Source: Cotesia glomerata
Lineage: Eukaryota > Arthropoda > Insecta > Hymenoptera > Braconidae
Reading direction: 5' to 3'
Length of the DNA: 64,000 nt
Assembly: GCF_020080835.1 (NCBI RefSeq)
Contig: NC_058166.1
Span: forward strand, 14,285,043 to 14,349,042
Position numbers and translations under genes: made by a program. Below, one piece after another: positions 32,412 through 43,458 of this stretch. Positions within the stretch are counted from its first letter, which is position 1, and every line of letters begins with the position of its first letter. The notes below the pieces were generated by a model. It made no database searches and was not told the DNA's origin. It saw only the letters and a program-made list of their open reading frames with translations.

Positions 32412-33479
32412 TTATTTACGGAGTTCAAGATCGCCACTAAGTTTCCATTCCGCAAATTTTTTAAGCAAAATTATAGCAATTGCTGGATTTGATTCTCCAA
32501 TGGAGCGATATTCTGGAGTGTCGATAATTTGCCCAGAATTAATTACAATAAATTCAGAGATGTAATCCAGTAGCTCTAGAGCATCACATTCCTTTGCTAA
32601 AATCAATAGTCTGGATGCGTTATCAATATTTAAAGCTTTGTATAGAGCCTTTACACACATTTTTTTTAGTTCTTCCAGCTTATATTTGCTTGCAAATTCA
32701 AATAAAGCTTCGGCATAATCGTCTAAGTCAATAACTTCTTCAATATAAATGAATTCAAGAAAGCTGTAAAAAGTAGCAGAGTCCACATCCGGTATATCGA
32801 TTTCTTCTTGTTTATTTTCCATCGTAATTGAAAACATTTTACTAAACAGAGGACAACGAGCCATCAAAACTGTTTTATGAGCTTTGATTGTTTCATCTTT
32901 AACCTTCACAACAAGATCAGTCAAAACGTTTTCGTCCTCATAAAGTTTTGTATAATCATCGATCATGAGAAGTCTTGGCTCATCATCAACAGTGTCACTA
33001 TTACAAAATGTCGAAGAATCAAATACGGTTAATATGATACCAACTGTTAGTGTATCGTTTGGTATATGTGTATCATGATTTTCTAATAATTCTTTTTTTT
33101 TACAGAAACCTGAGCAACCATATCCATTAAAATCGTTAAAAATATATTTAATATTGTTATTTTCAACCATTACACCTTTGTTATCCAAAATAAACAATGT
33201 GTAGTTAGTTTTAAATTCAATTTTTTTTTGTTGATTACATGGTTTTAGATAAAGTGATATCCAATCTTTGTATTCAGCTGAATCATAATCATTGAAGTTT
33301 ATGATAAGTTTCCATCTGTCATCCATTTTGAACCCCGTTGAGAACTCTGGTGAAAATAACTTTGTATGTTTCTCAGACTTTTCACGGTAGCATTTAATGT
33401 ATGAACTTATCTCATTTATTTTCCAGTGATATTCTATCTGATGCTTTTCAATGCTTGTATAACCTTTTTCTTTTTTCAT
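32412..33479 (-). CDS. MATH-BTB protein 3, 355 aa
   Basis: Intact single-exon MATH-BTB protein, predicted CUL3 substrate adaptor. The MATH part begins with EKHQIEYHWKINEISSYIK and ends at LTVGIILTVFD. The BTB part includes TDLVVKVKDETIKAHKTVLM, then MFSITMENKQEEIDIPDVD and FIYIEEVIDLDDYAEALFEF. The C-terminal BACK-like segment contains ALELLDYISEFIVINSGQI. The shared opening MKKEKGYTSIEKH supports the ATG at 33479. Its sequence is clearly diverged from genes 1, 2 and 4, so it is an older duplicate. A TTAAGGTAAAA MITE lies just beyond its 3' end. Confidence 0.9.
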   Translation of the reverse strand: MKKEKGYTSIEKHQIEYHWKINEISSYIKCYREKSEKHTKLFSPEFSTGFKMDDRWKLIINFNDYDSAEYKDWISLYLKPCNQQKKIEFKTNYTLFILDNKGVMVENNNIKYIFNDFNGYGCSGFCKKKELLENHDTHIPNDTLTVGIILTVFDSSTFCNSDTVDDEPRLLMIDDYTKLYEDENVLTDLVVKVKDETIKAHKTVLMARCPLFSKMFSITMENKQEEIDIPDVDSATFYSFLEFIYIEEVIDLDDYAEALFEFASKYKLEELKKMCVKALYKALNIDNASRLLILAKECDALELLDYISEFIVINSGQIIDTPEYRSIGESNPAIAIILLKKFAEWKLSGDLELRK

Positions 33480-34319
33480 TGTGAAAAGTACTACAAAAAA
33501 AAAAAATATATTTAAAATCTTGAATTATTGTAAAATATTATAATTCTGAAACCAACAGACATCTAACAATTCTCTAGATTTTTACAAATAAATTATTATA
33601 AAAGAGCTTCCACAAGTAGCAATTAAAAAAAGTTTTAAGCCCGAATTCTCAATTTTATATTTGTTTTGTCGTAATCAATTAGTAATAACAATTTCAAAAA
33701 TTGTCAAATTTTTGTTGATTTCAGTGTCAAAAAATCTTTTTTTTTACTTACTTAATATGACAATTCGGTAAACTATAAATGTTAAACAATCTTAAGTTGT
33801 TTTAACACCAAGTATTCAGTTTTCCTTTGCAATAATGACAACAGACCAACTTATATCATAATTATAATAAACAAGAACCTTGAGTAAGAAGTGTCGCCAT
33901 CTTACGAAAATTAAAAAAATTAATTTATAGTCCCCTAAAGTGAAATTATTATTAATATCAAATCATCTGATAGGACCGGTCATTTTTTGATTTTATTGAA
34001 AAAAAAAAAAAAATATTACTAAAAAAATAACTTTCTAAAATTTCTAATAATAAAATTTTCTCGTATTTTCTATATACTAATTTATTGTTTAAAAAAAAAT
34101 CTTTAAGAAATGTCTTTTGTCTTGTACTTTCAGTTTTATAAATTTTTTCAAAACATACATAGAATAGTTGTATTTAACAAAATATAAAAATTATAACACT
34201 ATAACCGTTTATAAAAAATCATAGAAGAATAATTATTGAAGCTCAAGATGAATTTTTGATGGTACCAAAATGTGTAACCACATTTACTTAGCTGAAACAG
34301 AAAATATAACGAATTGTGA
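33480..34319. other. Intergenic upstream of MATH-BTB 3
   Basis: AT-rich. The stretch at 34240-34319 is the 3' flank of MATH-BTB 4 displaced by the transposon to its right; it matches 29325-29401 downstream of the MATH-BTB 2 pseudogene. A diverged TTAGCCGAC-family body may lie at 33548-33640. Confidence 0.55.
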
Positions 34320-34944
34320 TGACTGCGAACTTAGCCGACAACCGACAATCGAAAATTTTTAAAATCGATATTTCAGCGAGGAAATCGATTTTTTTTAATT
34401 AAAAAAATAGCAGTTGTTATTTTTCTGAATACTTAAAAGTGCATTTATTTGGAAATAAAATATGATTTTTTTTTCGCGATGAAATTTCGAAAATAAAACT
34501 TTGACGAATGCTCTAATCAACACTTTTATTTAGATAAAAAAATCTGAAATTGAGTACTAACCTTTTTTTTAAATAAATTTAGACCTGCATTTAATTATTT
34601 TTTTTGAAAAATCACTAGAACGTTGGGCAAACAATAAAAATTAAAAAAAGAAAAAATTAGGAAAAATAAAAAAATGCAGGCCTTTATCACACCAAAATCT
34701 ACAACTGCATTTTTTCAGAATTCAATTTTTTTTATTTCCTACCAAATTATCAATTTTTTTCTAAATAAAAGATTCTTTTTTCGGATATATATTTAGTTTA
34801 CAAGCTTACTTTACTTAAACAATACATAAAATTCACTCAATTTTCGAAAAACTACACCTGCATTTTTATAAATTTAGGTTTTATTCATAAAAATTATATT
34901 TTAAACAAAAAAAAACTTTTTTTTATCAATTTCAATTTAATACT

Positions 34945-34966
34945 TATCTATCTATCTATCTATCTA

Positions 34967-35020
<54 letters not shown>
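34945..35020. repeat. CTAT and AT microsatellite inside the transposon
   Basis: A run of TATC repeats followed by a pure AT dinucleotide run of roughly 45 bases. Confidence 0.9.
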
Positions 35021-35022
<2 letters not shown>

Positions 35023-35029
35023 GGATTTT

Positions 35030-35400
35030 CACCTATGTATTGAATCATCACGATATTTCTGAAACCATCAGGGGTAGAGACTTGAAATGTAATAGGAATA
35101 TTTCTTCCGAGGAGTAGAGGTCAGCTCAGAACGGATTTTACGAAATTAGATTCACAAGAAGTGTTGCTCGGACGTTAAAAATGCAAAATTTTCGTTTTCA
35201 AACTATAGCTCCTAAAGGCTCCAAATTTGGTAGGAATTTTCTATGTGTGATGTAGAAGTGATCTCAGAGAGAATTTTATGACAACCTATCCCCAACAAGG
35301 ATTACGGGGGTGCGTGCTAACAATTAAAAATTTCATTTTACAAGCTATAGCTCCTACAGACTCCGAATTTAGTAGGAATCTTTCATTTGTCAAAGGCTCT
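35030..35400. repeat. Minisatellite-like tandem repeats inside the transposon
   Basis: A unit containing AACTATAGCTCCTAAAGGCT then CCAAATTTGGTAGGAAT recurs about 140 bp later as AGCTATAGCTCCTACAGACT and CCGAATTTAGTAGGAAT. A more diverged copy precedes both. Confidence 0.55.
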
Positions 35401-35799
35401 CTTAAAATAAATCTGTGGAATTTCACTGATTCCAACCAGTGCATGAGAATTTCACTCGTGAATCAGTGAAATTCACTGATTAAATCAATGAACAAAATAT
35501 TTGCGCGCATTCGCGCTGTTATATGTCCATTGGTTAAATCAGTGGAAATCTACTGATTCACTAGTAAAATTGTCATTCATAATTTTGTACATTGTCGAGC
35601 ATTTAAATTTTAAATTAAAGTATTGACTTATTTTAATACAATAATCTAAGTCAAATTATTGTTAATTTATCGTTATAATTACAAGCGATATATTCCTTAA
35701 AAATATATTGCTTAAGAATTCATCTGTTTCGAGAACAATTTTCACTCAGCCGGACAGAAACTTCGGGACTCCACCATATTTGTATTTTCATTGTTTTAG

Positions 35800-35945
35800 T
35801 ATACATAAAAGCATGGTATTGTGCGCCTTCAGCGATCCAAGCTCCTCGACAGGATTTAGAATTTATGAAAGACTTACTGAATTATAAGAAAATAAAAAAA
35901 AAATTTTCAGAAGTAGCATCGAAAAAGTTCAGCAATCACTTGTAG
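35800..35945 (+). other. Coding-like exon fragment, unknown
   Basis: Follows a good acceptor (TTTTCATTGTTTTAG). The frame reads YIKAWYCAPSAIQAPRQDLE and ends SKKFSNHL before TAG. Codon choice looks protein-like against the AT-rich surroundings. I do not recognise it. It may be a captured or decayed gene fragment carried by the transposon. Confidence 0.35.
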
Positions 35946-36194
35946 TATCTTTCTATTCGTTTGTTATTATTTTATGATAATGTTAGTTTAGAAATCAAAG
36001 TGAATTTAATTGAATCGATTCAGAAAAAGTCAAATTAAAAACTTTGAACGATTTAATGAAAAAAATTACAATATTAATTCCTTCTTAAACAAACAACTGT
36101 ATGATTTTGCGTCAGAAGTGTCGTTAATTATTTTCGAAAGGTTGGAACACCCAACCGATTTTTTAAATTTACATCCTGATCAGTAAATATCTGA

Positions 36195-36407
36195 CAAAAG
36201 TTACAATATAGCTTAAAAAATTTTTCAAATTTACTCGTTATTAATGATGCTGCGCAATGGGCGGTCCAACTGATGGAAGCCTACAATAATAGCTTAACTG
36301 CTGATGAAGAGCAGAAGCAATACTTATTGCAAGTTGTAGCTATGCACAGAACAAAATTTCCAAATGCTAACAAGCAGACGTTAATGTTACCATTTTTAGA
36401 AGAATAA
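36195..36407 (+). other. Coding-like C-terminal fragment, unknown
   Basis: A 70-codon open stretch ending in TAA at 36405-36407, with residues such as NDAAQWAVQLMEAYNNSLTA and then MHRTKFPNANKQTLMLPFLE. There is no ATG at its head and the upstream frame is closed by TGA. Composition is clearly more protein-like than its neighbours. It may be the last exon of the same captured gene as 35800-35945. Function unknown. Confidence 0.4.
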
Positions 36408-37423
36408 AAAAATAAAATTTTTTATAACTATAACGGTTAATTAATAATAATTTGACTTAGATTATTGTATCAAAACGAGTCAATACTTTAATTTAAAATT
36501 TAAATGCTCGAAAATGTACAAAAAAATTAAATTATTTATGTAAGAGTAATAAATTGAAAATTAAATGGAATTTAATGTGTATTTTTTTTAATCCCACCGT
36601 TCGACGGGCTATAACTTCGAACCTAGTCGTTCTACAGTCTTCGACCAAGAAGATAATTTTGTAGAGAATTTAATTTCCTATAAAACCCATAAGAAGGTTT
36701 TTTGAAAAAAACTTTTTTTAACATATATATATAAATATTAAATTGAAATTGATAAAAAAAAGTTTTTTTTTGTTTAAAATATAATTTTTATGAATAAAAC
36801 CTAAATTTATAAAAATGCAGGTGTAGTTTTTCGAAAATTGAGTGAATTTTATGTATTGTTTAAGTAAAATAAGCTTGTAAACTAAATATATATCCGGAAA
36901 AAGAATCTTTTATTTAGAAAAAAATTGATATTTTGGTAGGAAATAAAAAAAATTGAATTCTGAAAAAATGCAGTTGTAGATTATGGTGTAATAAAGGCCT
37001 ACATTTTTTTATTTTTCCTAATTTTTCTTTTTTTAATTTTTATTGTTTGCCCAACGTTCTAGTGATTTTTCAAAAAAAATAATTAAATGCAGGTCTAAAT
37101 TTATTTAAAAAAAAGGTTAGTACTCAATTTCAGATTTTTTTATCTAAAAGTGTTGATTAGAGCATTCGTCAAAGTTTTATTTTCAAAATTTCATCGCGAA
37201 AAAAAAATCATATTTCATTTACAAATAAATGCACTTTTAAGTATTCAGAAAAATAACAACTGCTATTTTTTTAATTAAAAAAAATCGATTTCCTCGCTGA
37301 AATATCGATTTTAAAAATTTTCGATTGTTGGTTGTCGGCTAAGTTCACAGTCATTAAATTGTGACAATAAAGAAACAAAAACAGTAATAATTAAACAAAA
37401 TGAATAAAAATAATACTTAATAC

Positions 37424-38509
37424 TTAATTAATACCTTTTTTAGCAGAGTCAGAAAACAAAAATGTTCCATCAGTTTTCAAAGCTGCAAACTTTCTAAACA
37501 AAATCAACGCCAAAGATGGATTCGACTTCTCCATAATTTTAAACTCTCGACTCTTGATGATATCCTCAACATTCAAAACAATGAAATCAGTAACGTGCGT
37601 GAGTAACTGAGGAGCATTATGTCTTTCCGCTAAGGACAAGAATCGAACAGCATTGTCGATCTTTATCAGTTTAATCAGAGACTCTACACACATACTTTTC
37701 AGTGACTCTATCAGAAATCTATCAGCAGCCTCCAACAAATCTTCCACGACAACATCCAGGTCAGAAACTTCGTCTATGTAGATAAATTCCAACAAGCTAT
37801 TGAATATTTCAGGTTCGATGTCTGACAGAGTTATAAATTCTTCCTTACTCTCCTTCATTTCAACAGTAAACAGCTTAAAGAACATTTCGCTGCGTGCCAT
37901 CAAGATCGTCTTGTGAGCTTCAAAAGTCTCGTCTTTTACCTTGATGACAACGTCGCAGCCTTCCTTGCTTTCAAAGAGTCTCTTATAATCAGCAACCATT
38001 TGAGATTTTGGTTCTTCCAATGTTATGTAGGTAGAAAATGTCGTGGAATCATCGTAGACTGTAAGTTCTATTCCGATTGTCAGTGTATCATCCGGAAGAA
38101 GCTCATCTTTCTTTTCTTCCAGATCTGCTTTTTTGACAAACTCAGCACAGATCCAACCGTCGCCGTCATTTTTAAACCATTTATGAAATTCAGAAACATT
38201 AACTCTTTCTTTTTTATCATTTAAAATAAATAAAAAATACTTGGTCTTGACCTCTGATTCTTTCGAAGACGAATAGTGCAGGAATAAAGACAACCAAGTT
38301 TTGTCTTCATCCGGATCACTCGCAGACTTCAGTCTCAGATACCACTTTTTTTGTTCATCCGCTCCAACTGAAAACTTTGGTGACTCAAGGTCCAGCTTGT
38401 AAATAACCTCATCGTTATTTTTTTCAAAGTATGAACTTATTTCGTTTATTCTCCATTCATAAAGAATCACATGCTTTTTGGTGAACGTATAACCTCTTTC
38501 GAATCTCAT
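37424..38509 (-). CDS. MATH-BTB protein 4, 361 aa
   Basis: Intact single-exon MATH-BTB protein, predicted CUL3 substrate adaptor. MATH covers about residues 12-155 (HVILYEWRINEISSYFEK to LTIGIELTVYDD) and BTB about 185-290 (CDVVIKVKDETFEAHKTILM, then LLEFIYIDEVSDLDVVVEDL). A BACK-like C-terminal part follows (LLTHVTDFIVLNVEDIIKS). The opening MRFERGYTFTKKH supports the ATG at 38509. It is the intact sister of the 29347-30459 pseudogene, with shared 3' flanks. A 3.0-kb transposon inserted about 60 bp beyond its stop codon, and could supply or disrupt its 3' UTR or polyadenylation site. Confidence 0.9.
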   Translation of the reverse strand: MRFERGYTFTKKHVILYEWRINEISSYFEKNNDEVIYKLDLESPKFSVGADEQKKWYLRLKSASDPDEDKTWLSLFLHYSSSKESEVKTKYFLFILNDKKERVNVSEFHKWFKNDGDGWICAEFVKKADLEEKKDELLPDDTLTIGIELTVYDDSTTFSTYITLEEPKSQMVADYKRLFESKEGCDVVIKVKDETFEAHKTILMARSEMFFKLFTVEMKESKEEFITLSDIEPEIFNSLLEFIYIDEVSDLDVVVEDLLEAADRFLIESLKSMCVESLIKLIKIDNAVRFLSLAERHNAPQLLTHVTDFIVLNVEDIIKSREFKIMEKSNPSLALILFRKFAALKTDGTFLFSDSAKKGIN

Positions 38510-40419
38510 ATTTATTTTTCAAGTTTTATTTTTTACCTCAATTTATCATCCAGAAAACTTGGTTTTTATTTCTTTCAGTATTAATATAATCAATATACAA
38601 GCAATTAATATTTCATAATATGTAGATTTACGTTAGTTGATCAATTGTTGTGACGTCACGCGCGTGACGATATGAAATTTACAATGCGGCGTAGATTCAG
38701 TGAAAACACCCACACACATACTTACCTCCGCGTCAGTGTTCCCAGAAACTTTTGCTTGTCTGATCGACACAGTGCCGTAAAATTATCGGGTTTTCTAAAA
38801 AATTATCGTACGCACAAAAAAAAATGTTAAATTTAAGTTTTTGACTAAATTTACAAAATTAAAATTTTTTTATGCAAAAATATTCTCATTTAAAATTCGG
38901 ATATAAATTTACTCTTGAAAAATATTTACAAAAAAAATGTTTCCACTTTTTTGTTGACTGGTTTAATAACGGTACGATAGATTTAATGTTATTTGAGTTC
39001 GACATTTGATGAATTATAAAACATTTAAAGAAATCAAATAATCATTCACAAGGTATTTTCTTCGAAGAATTAGACTTGAGAGAAGAGACTGCAGACTAGA
39101 GACAGTAGAGACTATAGATAAAATATTATTTAGTCGGTAAAGAAAATTACATATGCATGTTACTATAAGACTGTGTAGGGTAATAGGGCATCCGTGGGGC
39201 GCTGCATGCTTCAAGCGGGTAATAAATAAAAGTTAAGCCACACGGATCAGAATGAAAATCAAACATATCGAAAATTATCGTACAAGACTCATATTATCGT
39301 AACTTTTCGTCACATAATCAAAGTTGGATGTACGATCGTACAATGCTTCAAATTATGTGACGTGTACGATAATTATGTGACGGATGGGAACGCTGCTCCG
39401 CGTTCATACGAGTGTAATTCATCTCTTGACAAGTAGCGTCATCTGAATAAAATAACGAATCACATGATTTTAAATTTATATGTAACGACCCAAGCGTCAC
39501 AAAAAAAAATGTTGACTTTTTGATAGATTTTACTCAACAAGAAGTTAAAAAATTAATAATCGTCAACTTAAATTCAACAAAAAATAATTTATGCCGCTTG
39601 GGGACAATTATTTTTTTTCTAATGTTCAAATAGCCATAATTCGCCAATTGTAATAATAAAGTGAAAAAGTTATTAAATGTTTGTTAATTCTAGTGTATTT
39701 ACCTGAAATATATTAAACTTTTTATTTTCTTAATTTTTAATTAATTAAGTAATGAATTTAAATAAATTGATGAATAATTGTAATTACTTAAAAACAGGTT
39801 TATTTTCATTATTATTGATTATTCTTAAATGTAACTATTTTTTTTATTTAATGAAAAAAATCTCTTAATTAATAATATGAAATAGACACAGAATAATTTT
39901 AATGAAAAATGCATTACTTACTAATTAAAATAAATAATTTTTTTCAAATTTATTCAAACAAATATAGTATTAAAAATTAGAAAATTAGCTAATTAAATTT
40001 TGAGTATCGAAATATTAATTAAAAAAATACATTAAATATAATAAAATCGTAATTAGTAGACAAATGACAGTTTTTAGAATTATTTCCAGCGAATGGATTG
40101 TTGTTGAGAAATTATAATTTTAAAAATTGTTTTTCTGATATTTTTTTTGAATTTCCACATATGATATTTTATTAACTTTTATTTATAAATATTTATTAAC
40201 TAAAAAAAAATTCTAAAAATTGTCACGTGCCTGTAAATTTTAGTATGATTAAATATTTATGTGCAGTATGAAATAAATAAGAAGTATTTTACTGTTATTA
40301 AAATCATTTTAGAAGAAATATAATTTAGATATGTAACAATAAATTCGCTTAACTCACTATATCTGCAAAAAAAAATCATTAATAACATAATATTCAAGTA
40401 GAAAAATAAAATATAATTA
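38510..40419. other. Intergenic between MATH-BTB 4 and the SMYD/BTB array
   Basis: The MATH-BTB 4 promoter should lie just above 38509. A mixed-composition stretch at 39235-39430 has repeated GTGACG/ACGATAATTATGTGAC pieces, and a possible diverged TTAGCCGAC-family relic spans 40045-40260. An open frame at 39014-39214 has no protein-like features. Confidence 0.55.
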
Positions 40420-40640
40420 AATAATTTTGGAACAGACTTGCAAGTTAGAATTTGTGAAGGAATCGCAGAGACATTTCTCTAAGTTTTTCTAAATTAAGTT
40501 TGTTGGCAGGATTAAATAAATATTCAGCGTTATCATTCAAGTGGTAAACTTGATCGGCATAAATAAACTAAAAGATGATCACATGATCTGAATATCGCAT
40601 TTTTTTCGATATGAATTATTAATGAAAAAATGATTATTAA
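40420..40640 (-). pseudogene. MATH-BTB 3'-end relic r1 (unit A)
   Basis: Decayed BTB/BACK coding sequence. Fragments equivalent to the YTDEV, LEKLREMCLQSLHKI and NDNAE-L-AANK stretches can be read across frames. The homologous block recurs in every SMYD unit of the array. Confidence 0.6.
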
Positions 40641-41008
40641 AATTGTAATTTCAATTTTATTTCTCATTTTTTTTGTTTTACATTGAAACAGTAAAGCTCA
40701 TGATGATAATAACATGCAATTACATGAATAAAAATGTTGAAATACATTTTTCAAGTTTTATTAAACATATTGAGGTTTAAAAAGGAAGCTAGATAATTAC
40801 GCTTGAGTAATGAAAATATCTAATAGTCATAAGAATAACTAAATCAATTAGTTATGTGAAGAATCGATTAACTGTAAAATAATTAATATGCATCTGAGTA
40901 ATAAACTCTTCTCAAGTTAAGAATCTTAACTAAGTAGTTTCATAAAAATAATAAAACTATTATATTTAATGTCATTTAAAATGACTCTTAATATTAAAAA
41001 ACGGATTT

Positions 41009-43458
41009 TTACAAATCAATCGGTGATTGGTAACTCTCGATCCATCTGATAATGTCATACAGAAAACATTTTCCCACTGATATTTCTTCACAAGGATATA
41101 TATCGTATCGTCCTATTAGATTAATTATTTTAAATATACACGACATTAGCTTCTTAATTTCTTCAGGAGATATAGTGTCATAGTCTTGAGAATTTTGTTT
41201 TAGAATTTGGACAGCGCAGTCCAAGAAAAACGCTGAAATTTTTTTGGCGACTTTTTTCGGTAATTTATTCTGTTGAAAAAACAATTGATAGTTAATAATG
41301 AAAAGATTAAATAGTTTGTCTTAAAAATAAAAAAAAAAAAAATTCATTTACCAAAGCTGATGGAAAAACATGTTCCGGATTCCAATTATTGATGCAAGCG
41401 TGACAATCGCACCAATAGCTTCTTTCATTTTGTAATTCTTCTCTTCGCTTCGAAGTTGTCATGTCATGAAATTCTTGTCCGTAAGAAATAAACAACTGTT
41501 CACCTTTTTTTATAGGTTGCAGCGTTATGAATGTAGCCATATCAAGACACACAAAGTAACTCATATTAGGGTCACAACTGTGATTGTACAACGACTCTAG
41601 CGGATTTAACAGTCCACCACACTTTAGTAATTTGTTAGTACTTGGTACATGAATCTAAAAATTAAACAGTTGAAAAATTTAGTTTCATTTCGGTTTAATT
41701 GAACAGTTATAGAACTATAAAAAAATAAATAAATAATAAGTAGTCAAGTAAAGATAAAAATAAATACCGCGTATCCGTTAGTATTACTTAACACAGTATG
41801 ATAGTAAAGTAATTTTCCAACAAAAACAGCATATTCATAGTTTCCTAATTCATCCATGTTCTTCATTTTTTTCCCAAAAACATCGCTCGTCAAAGCCATG
41901 AAATACATGTATTGTAAAGCTTTGCCGGCACATTGAACTTTGATTCGCGTATTCATCGGCCTCCGACATAATGGGTAAACACTTGCGTATTTCTTGTCAT
42001 CGTAAATACCATTAGTGAAACTTTTCATAATAGAATCTGCAGACAAAAAAATTTTAAAGTAGAATAATGAGTCAAAATAAAATTTATAAGTTCTTACCTT
42101 CTGTTGAATCAATCTTTTGAACACTTTCATACAACGCTTTTACTGTTCCGAATTCTTTGATAGCTTTAATAAATAATCTCAAGCTCATAAGAATTATATC
42201 TTCATAATCATGAACTGAGGACAGTAAACCGTGTAAAATAGAACATTCTATGTCATGGTAATCTTTCCAGGCAACATTCCGACACTCTTCACTGCAATAA
42301 ATAACGTTTGAACATTTATTGCAGGGAACAGATGACCAACAATGCTTTGAACAGTTCCAACAAAGTTTGAATCTGTATTCACTTGAAAGTACTAAGGCGT
42401 AAGCTCGTTTAACAGAAACTACTTCACCCGCCATCATGTCTCTAGTAGCTACGATATGACGTCCGAATTTTTCAGAATAGTTAATAGTAATAGCAGCTGA
42501 AGTATCTTTGATTATTGGATTATCGTTCGGAGGAGATGGCACAAACATTCGATTATCACGTTCTTTAACTGGTTTTTTATATTTTTTTGTTTTTAACTTA
42601 TCAAGATTGTCCAAAAGCTTATTTTTTTCCTTGTCGTTCATTTTCAATGCCCATTGTCTAGCTTCATTTAAAGTATCTTCAATGTCTGCTGTTGGGTTTA
42701 AAGCAAGTAAATTTTTGGCTTTCCGAGCGAACAACGAAGCCTTCATGTTATCTGGATAATTAGCTTTGAGAGCATGCTCTATGTCTTTTAAAGATTCTCC
42801 ATACATTGCCGCATTCGATAAAACTATTGAACGATTTGCGAAAGCATGTGCTAATAACTTCGATCCAGGCAGTGCTAGACTCATTGCAGTATTATAAACT
42901 TCGACTGTTTTTCCTAATGACATACTTGAAAAACCTTGTTTTGCTTTATCCAACATCCACTTAGCTTTTACATCACATTTAGGTTTTTTTAAGTCTCTTA
43001 AATTTGGCAATGCATCATGTCGTTCAACGTGCAGTTTTAAAGCGGCTCTTACAAAATCTTCATCAGTTTTAGCACCGGAAAAACGCTCAGCTACCAATAA
43101 GTCGATTTTCGTCACAAATTTATCCATCAAATCTCGGAGAGCAAATAAAAATATAATTAATAGAAAATATTACTTGCTAAAATTAATTCATCATTTACAA
43201 ATATCAAATTTTATGAAAATTAAGTTAGGCGACATTGTAAAATTGTTATAATTTTTTTCATTGAAAAAATTATTGCACAAGAATTAAAAAAAAATTCTTT
43301 TGTTATAACTTTGAAAAACTGTAAAAGCAATTCGAAAAAAATATTTTTTAGTTCTAATTGAATAAATGATGCAAAAATCTAAAAATTAAAAACGTCGGCT
43401 AACTGTAGTATTATTCATATGTAACATTAAAAATAAGATTACCTTCCGAGAATTCCAT
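41009..43458 (-). CDS. SMYD4: SMYD4-like TPR/SET/MYND protein, copy A, 627 aa
   Basis: Predicted protein-lysine methyltransferase-like protein of the SMYD4 group. Exons are 43443-43458 (16 nt: MEFSE plus one base), 42098-43132, 41768-42036, 41352-41654 and 41009-41269. All junctions are GT-AG and the phases sum to 628 codons. Residues ~68-146 form a TPR-like helical region (FANRSIVLSNAAMYGESLKD). The SET-N part has KFGRHIVATRDMMAGEVV near 227-244. The MYND zinc finger at ~263-302 has all eight ligands (CWNC, C, C, C, C, H, C). The SET-C part has NHSCDPN at 464-470 and ISYG at 496-499, with post-SET WCDCHAC at ~521-527. A helical C-terminus follows. All hallmark residues are present, so activity is plausible; substrate unknown. 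Exon 2 is almost identical to copy B, and exon 5 with intron 4 to copy C. Confidence 0.9.
43213..43405. mobile_element. TTAGCCGAC-family MITE in intron 1 of SMYD copy A
   Basis: Begins near AAGTTAGGCGACATTGTAAA and ends in ACGTCGGCTAACTGTAG. Copies sit at the same intron position in SMYD copies B, C and E, so the insertion predates the array. Confidence 0.7.

Larger units (their letters stand above)
34320..37356. mobile_element. 3.0-kb transposon with ~630-bp terminal inverted repeats and 8-bp target duplication
   Basis: The left arm (34320-34945) and right arm (about 36730-37356) are long inverted copies. Their outer ends read TGACTGCGAACTTAGCC and the inverse of TGACTGTGAACTTAGCC. The direct repeat AATTGTGA flanks the element (34312-34319 and 37357-37364). 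The homologous site downstream of the MATH-BTB 2 pseudogene (29394-29401) has AATTGTGA once and no element, which proves an insertion. The interior holds a CTAT/AT microsatellite, minisatellite-like repeats and two short coding-like pieces on the plus strand. No transposase was recognised, so it is probably non-autonomous. An 8-bp duplication fits hAT- or P-type elements; the class is otherwise unknown. Confidence 0.85.

Noticed and set aside
34945..35020. CRISPR-like or telomeric array
   Set aside because: It is a simple CTAT/AT microsatellite with no spacers.
35430..35560. Regulatory operator from repeated ATCAGTGAAATTCACTGATT palindromes
   Set aside because: The palindromes lie inside a transposon next to minisatellite sequence and have no gene nearby that they could plausibly control.
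39014..39214. 66-codon minus-strand open frame
   Set aside because: No domain, no splice context and unremarkable composition. It lies in intergenic sequence with unrelated short repeats.
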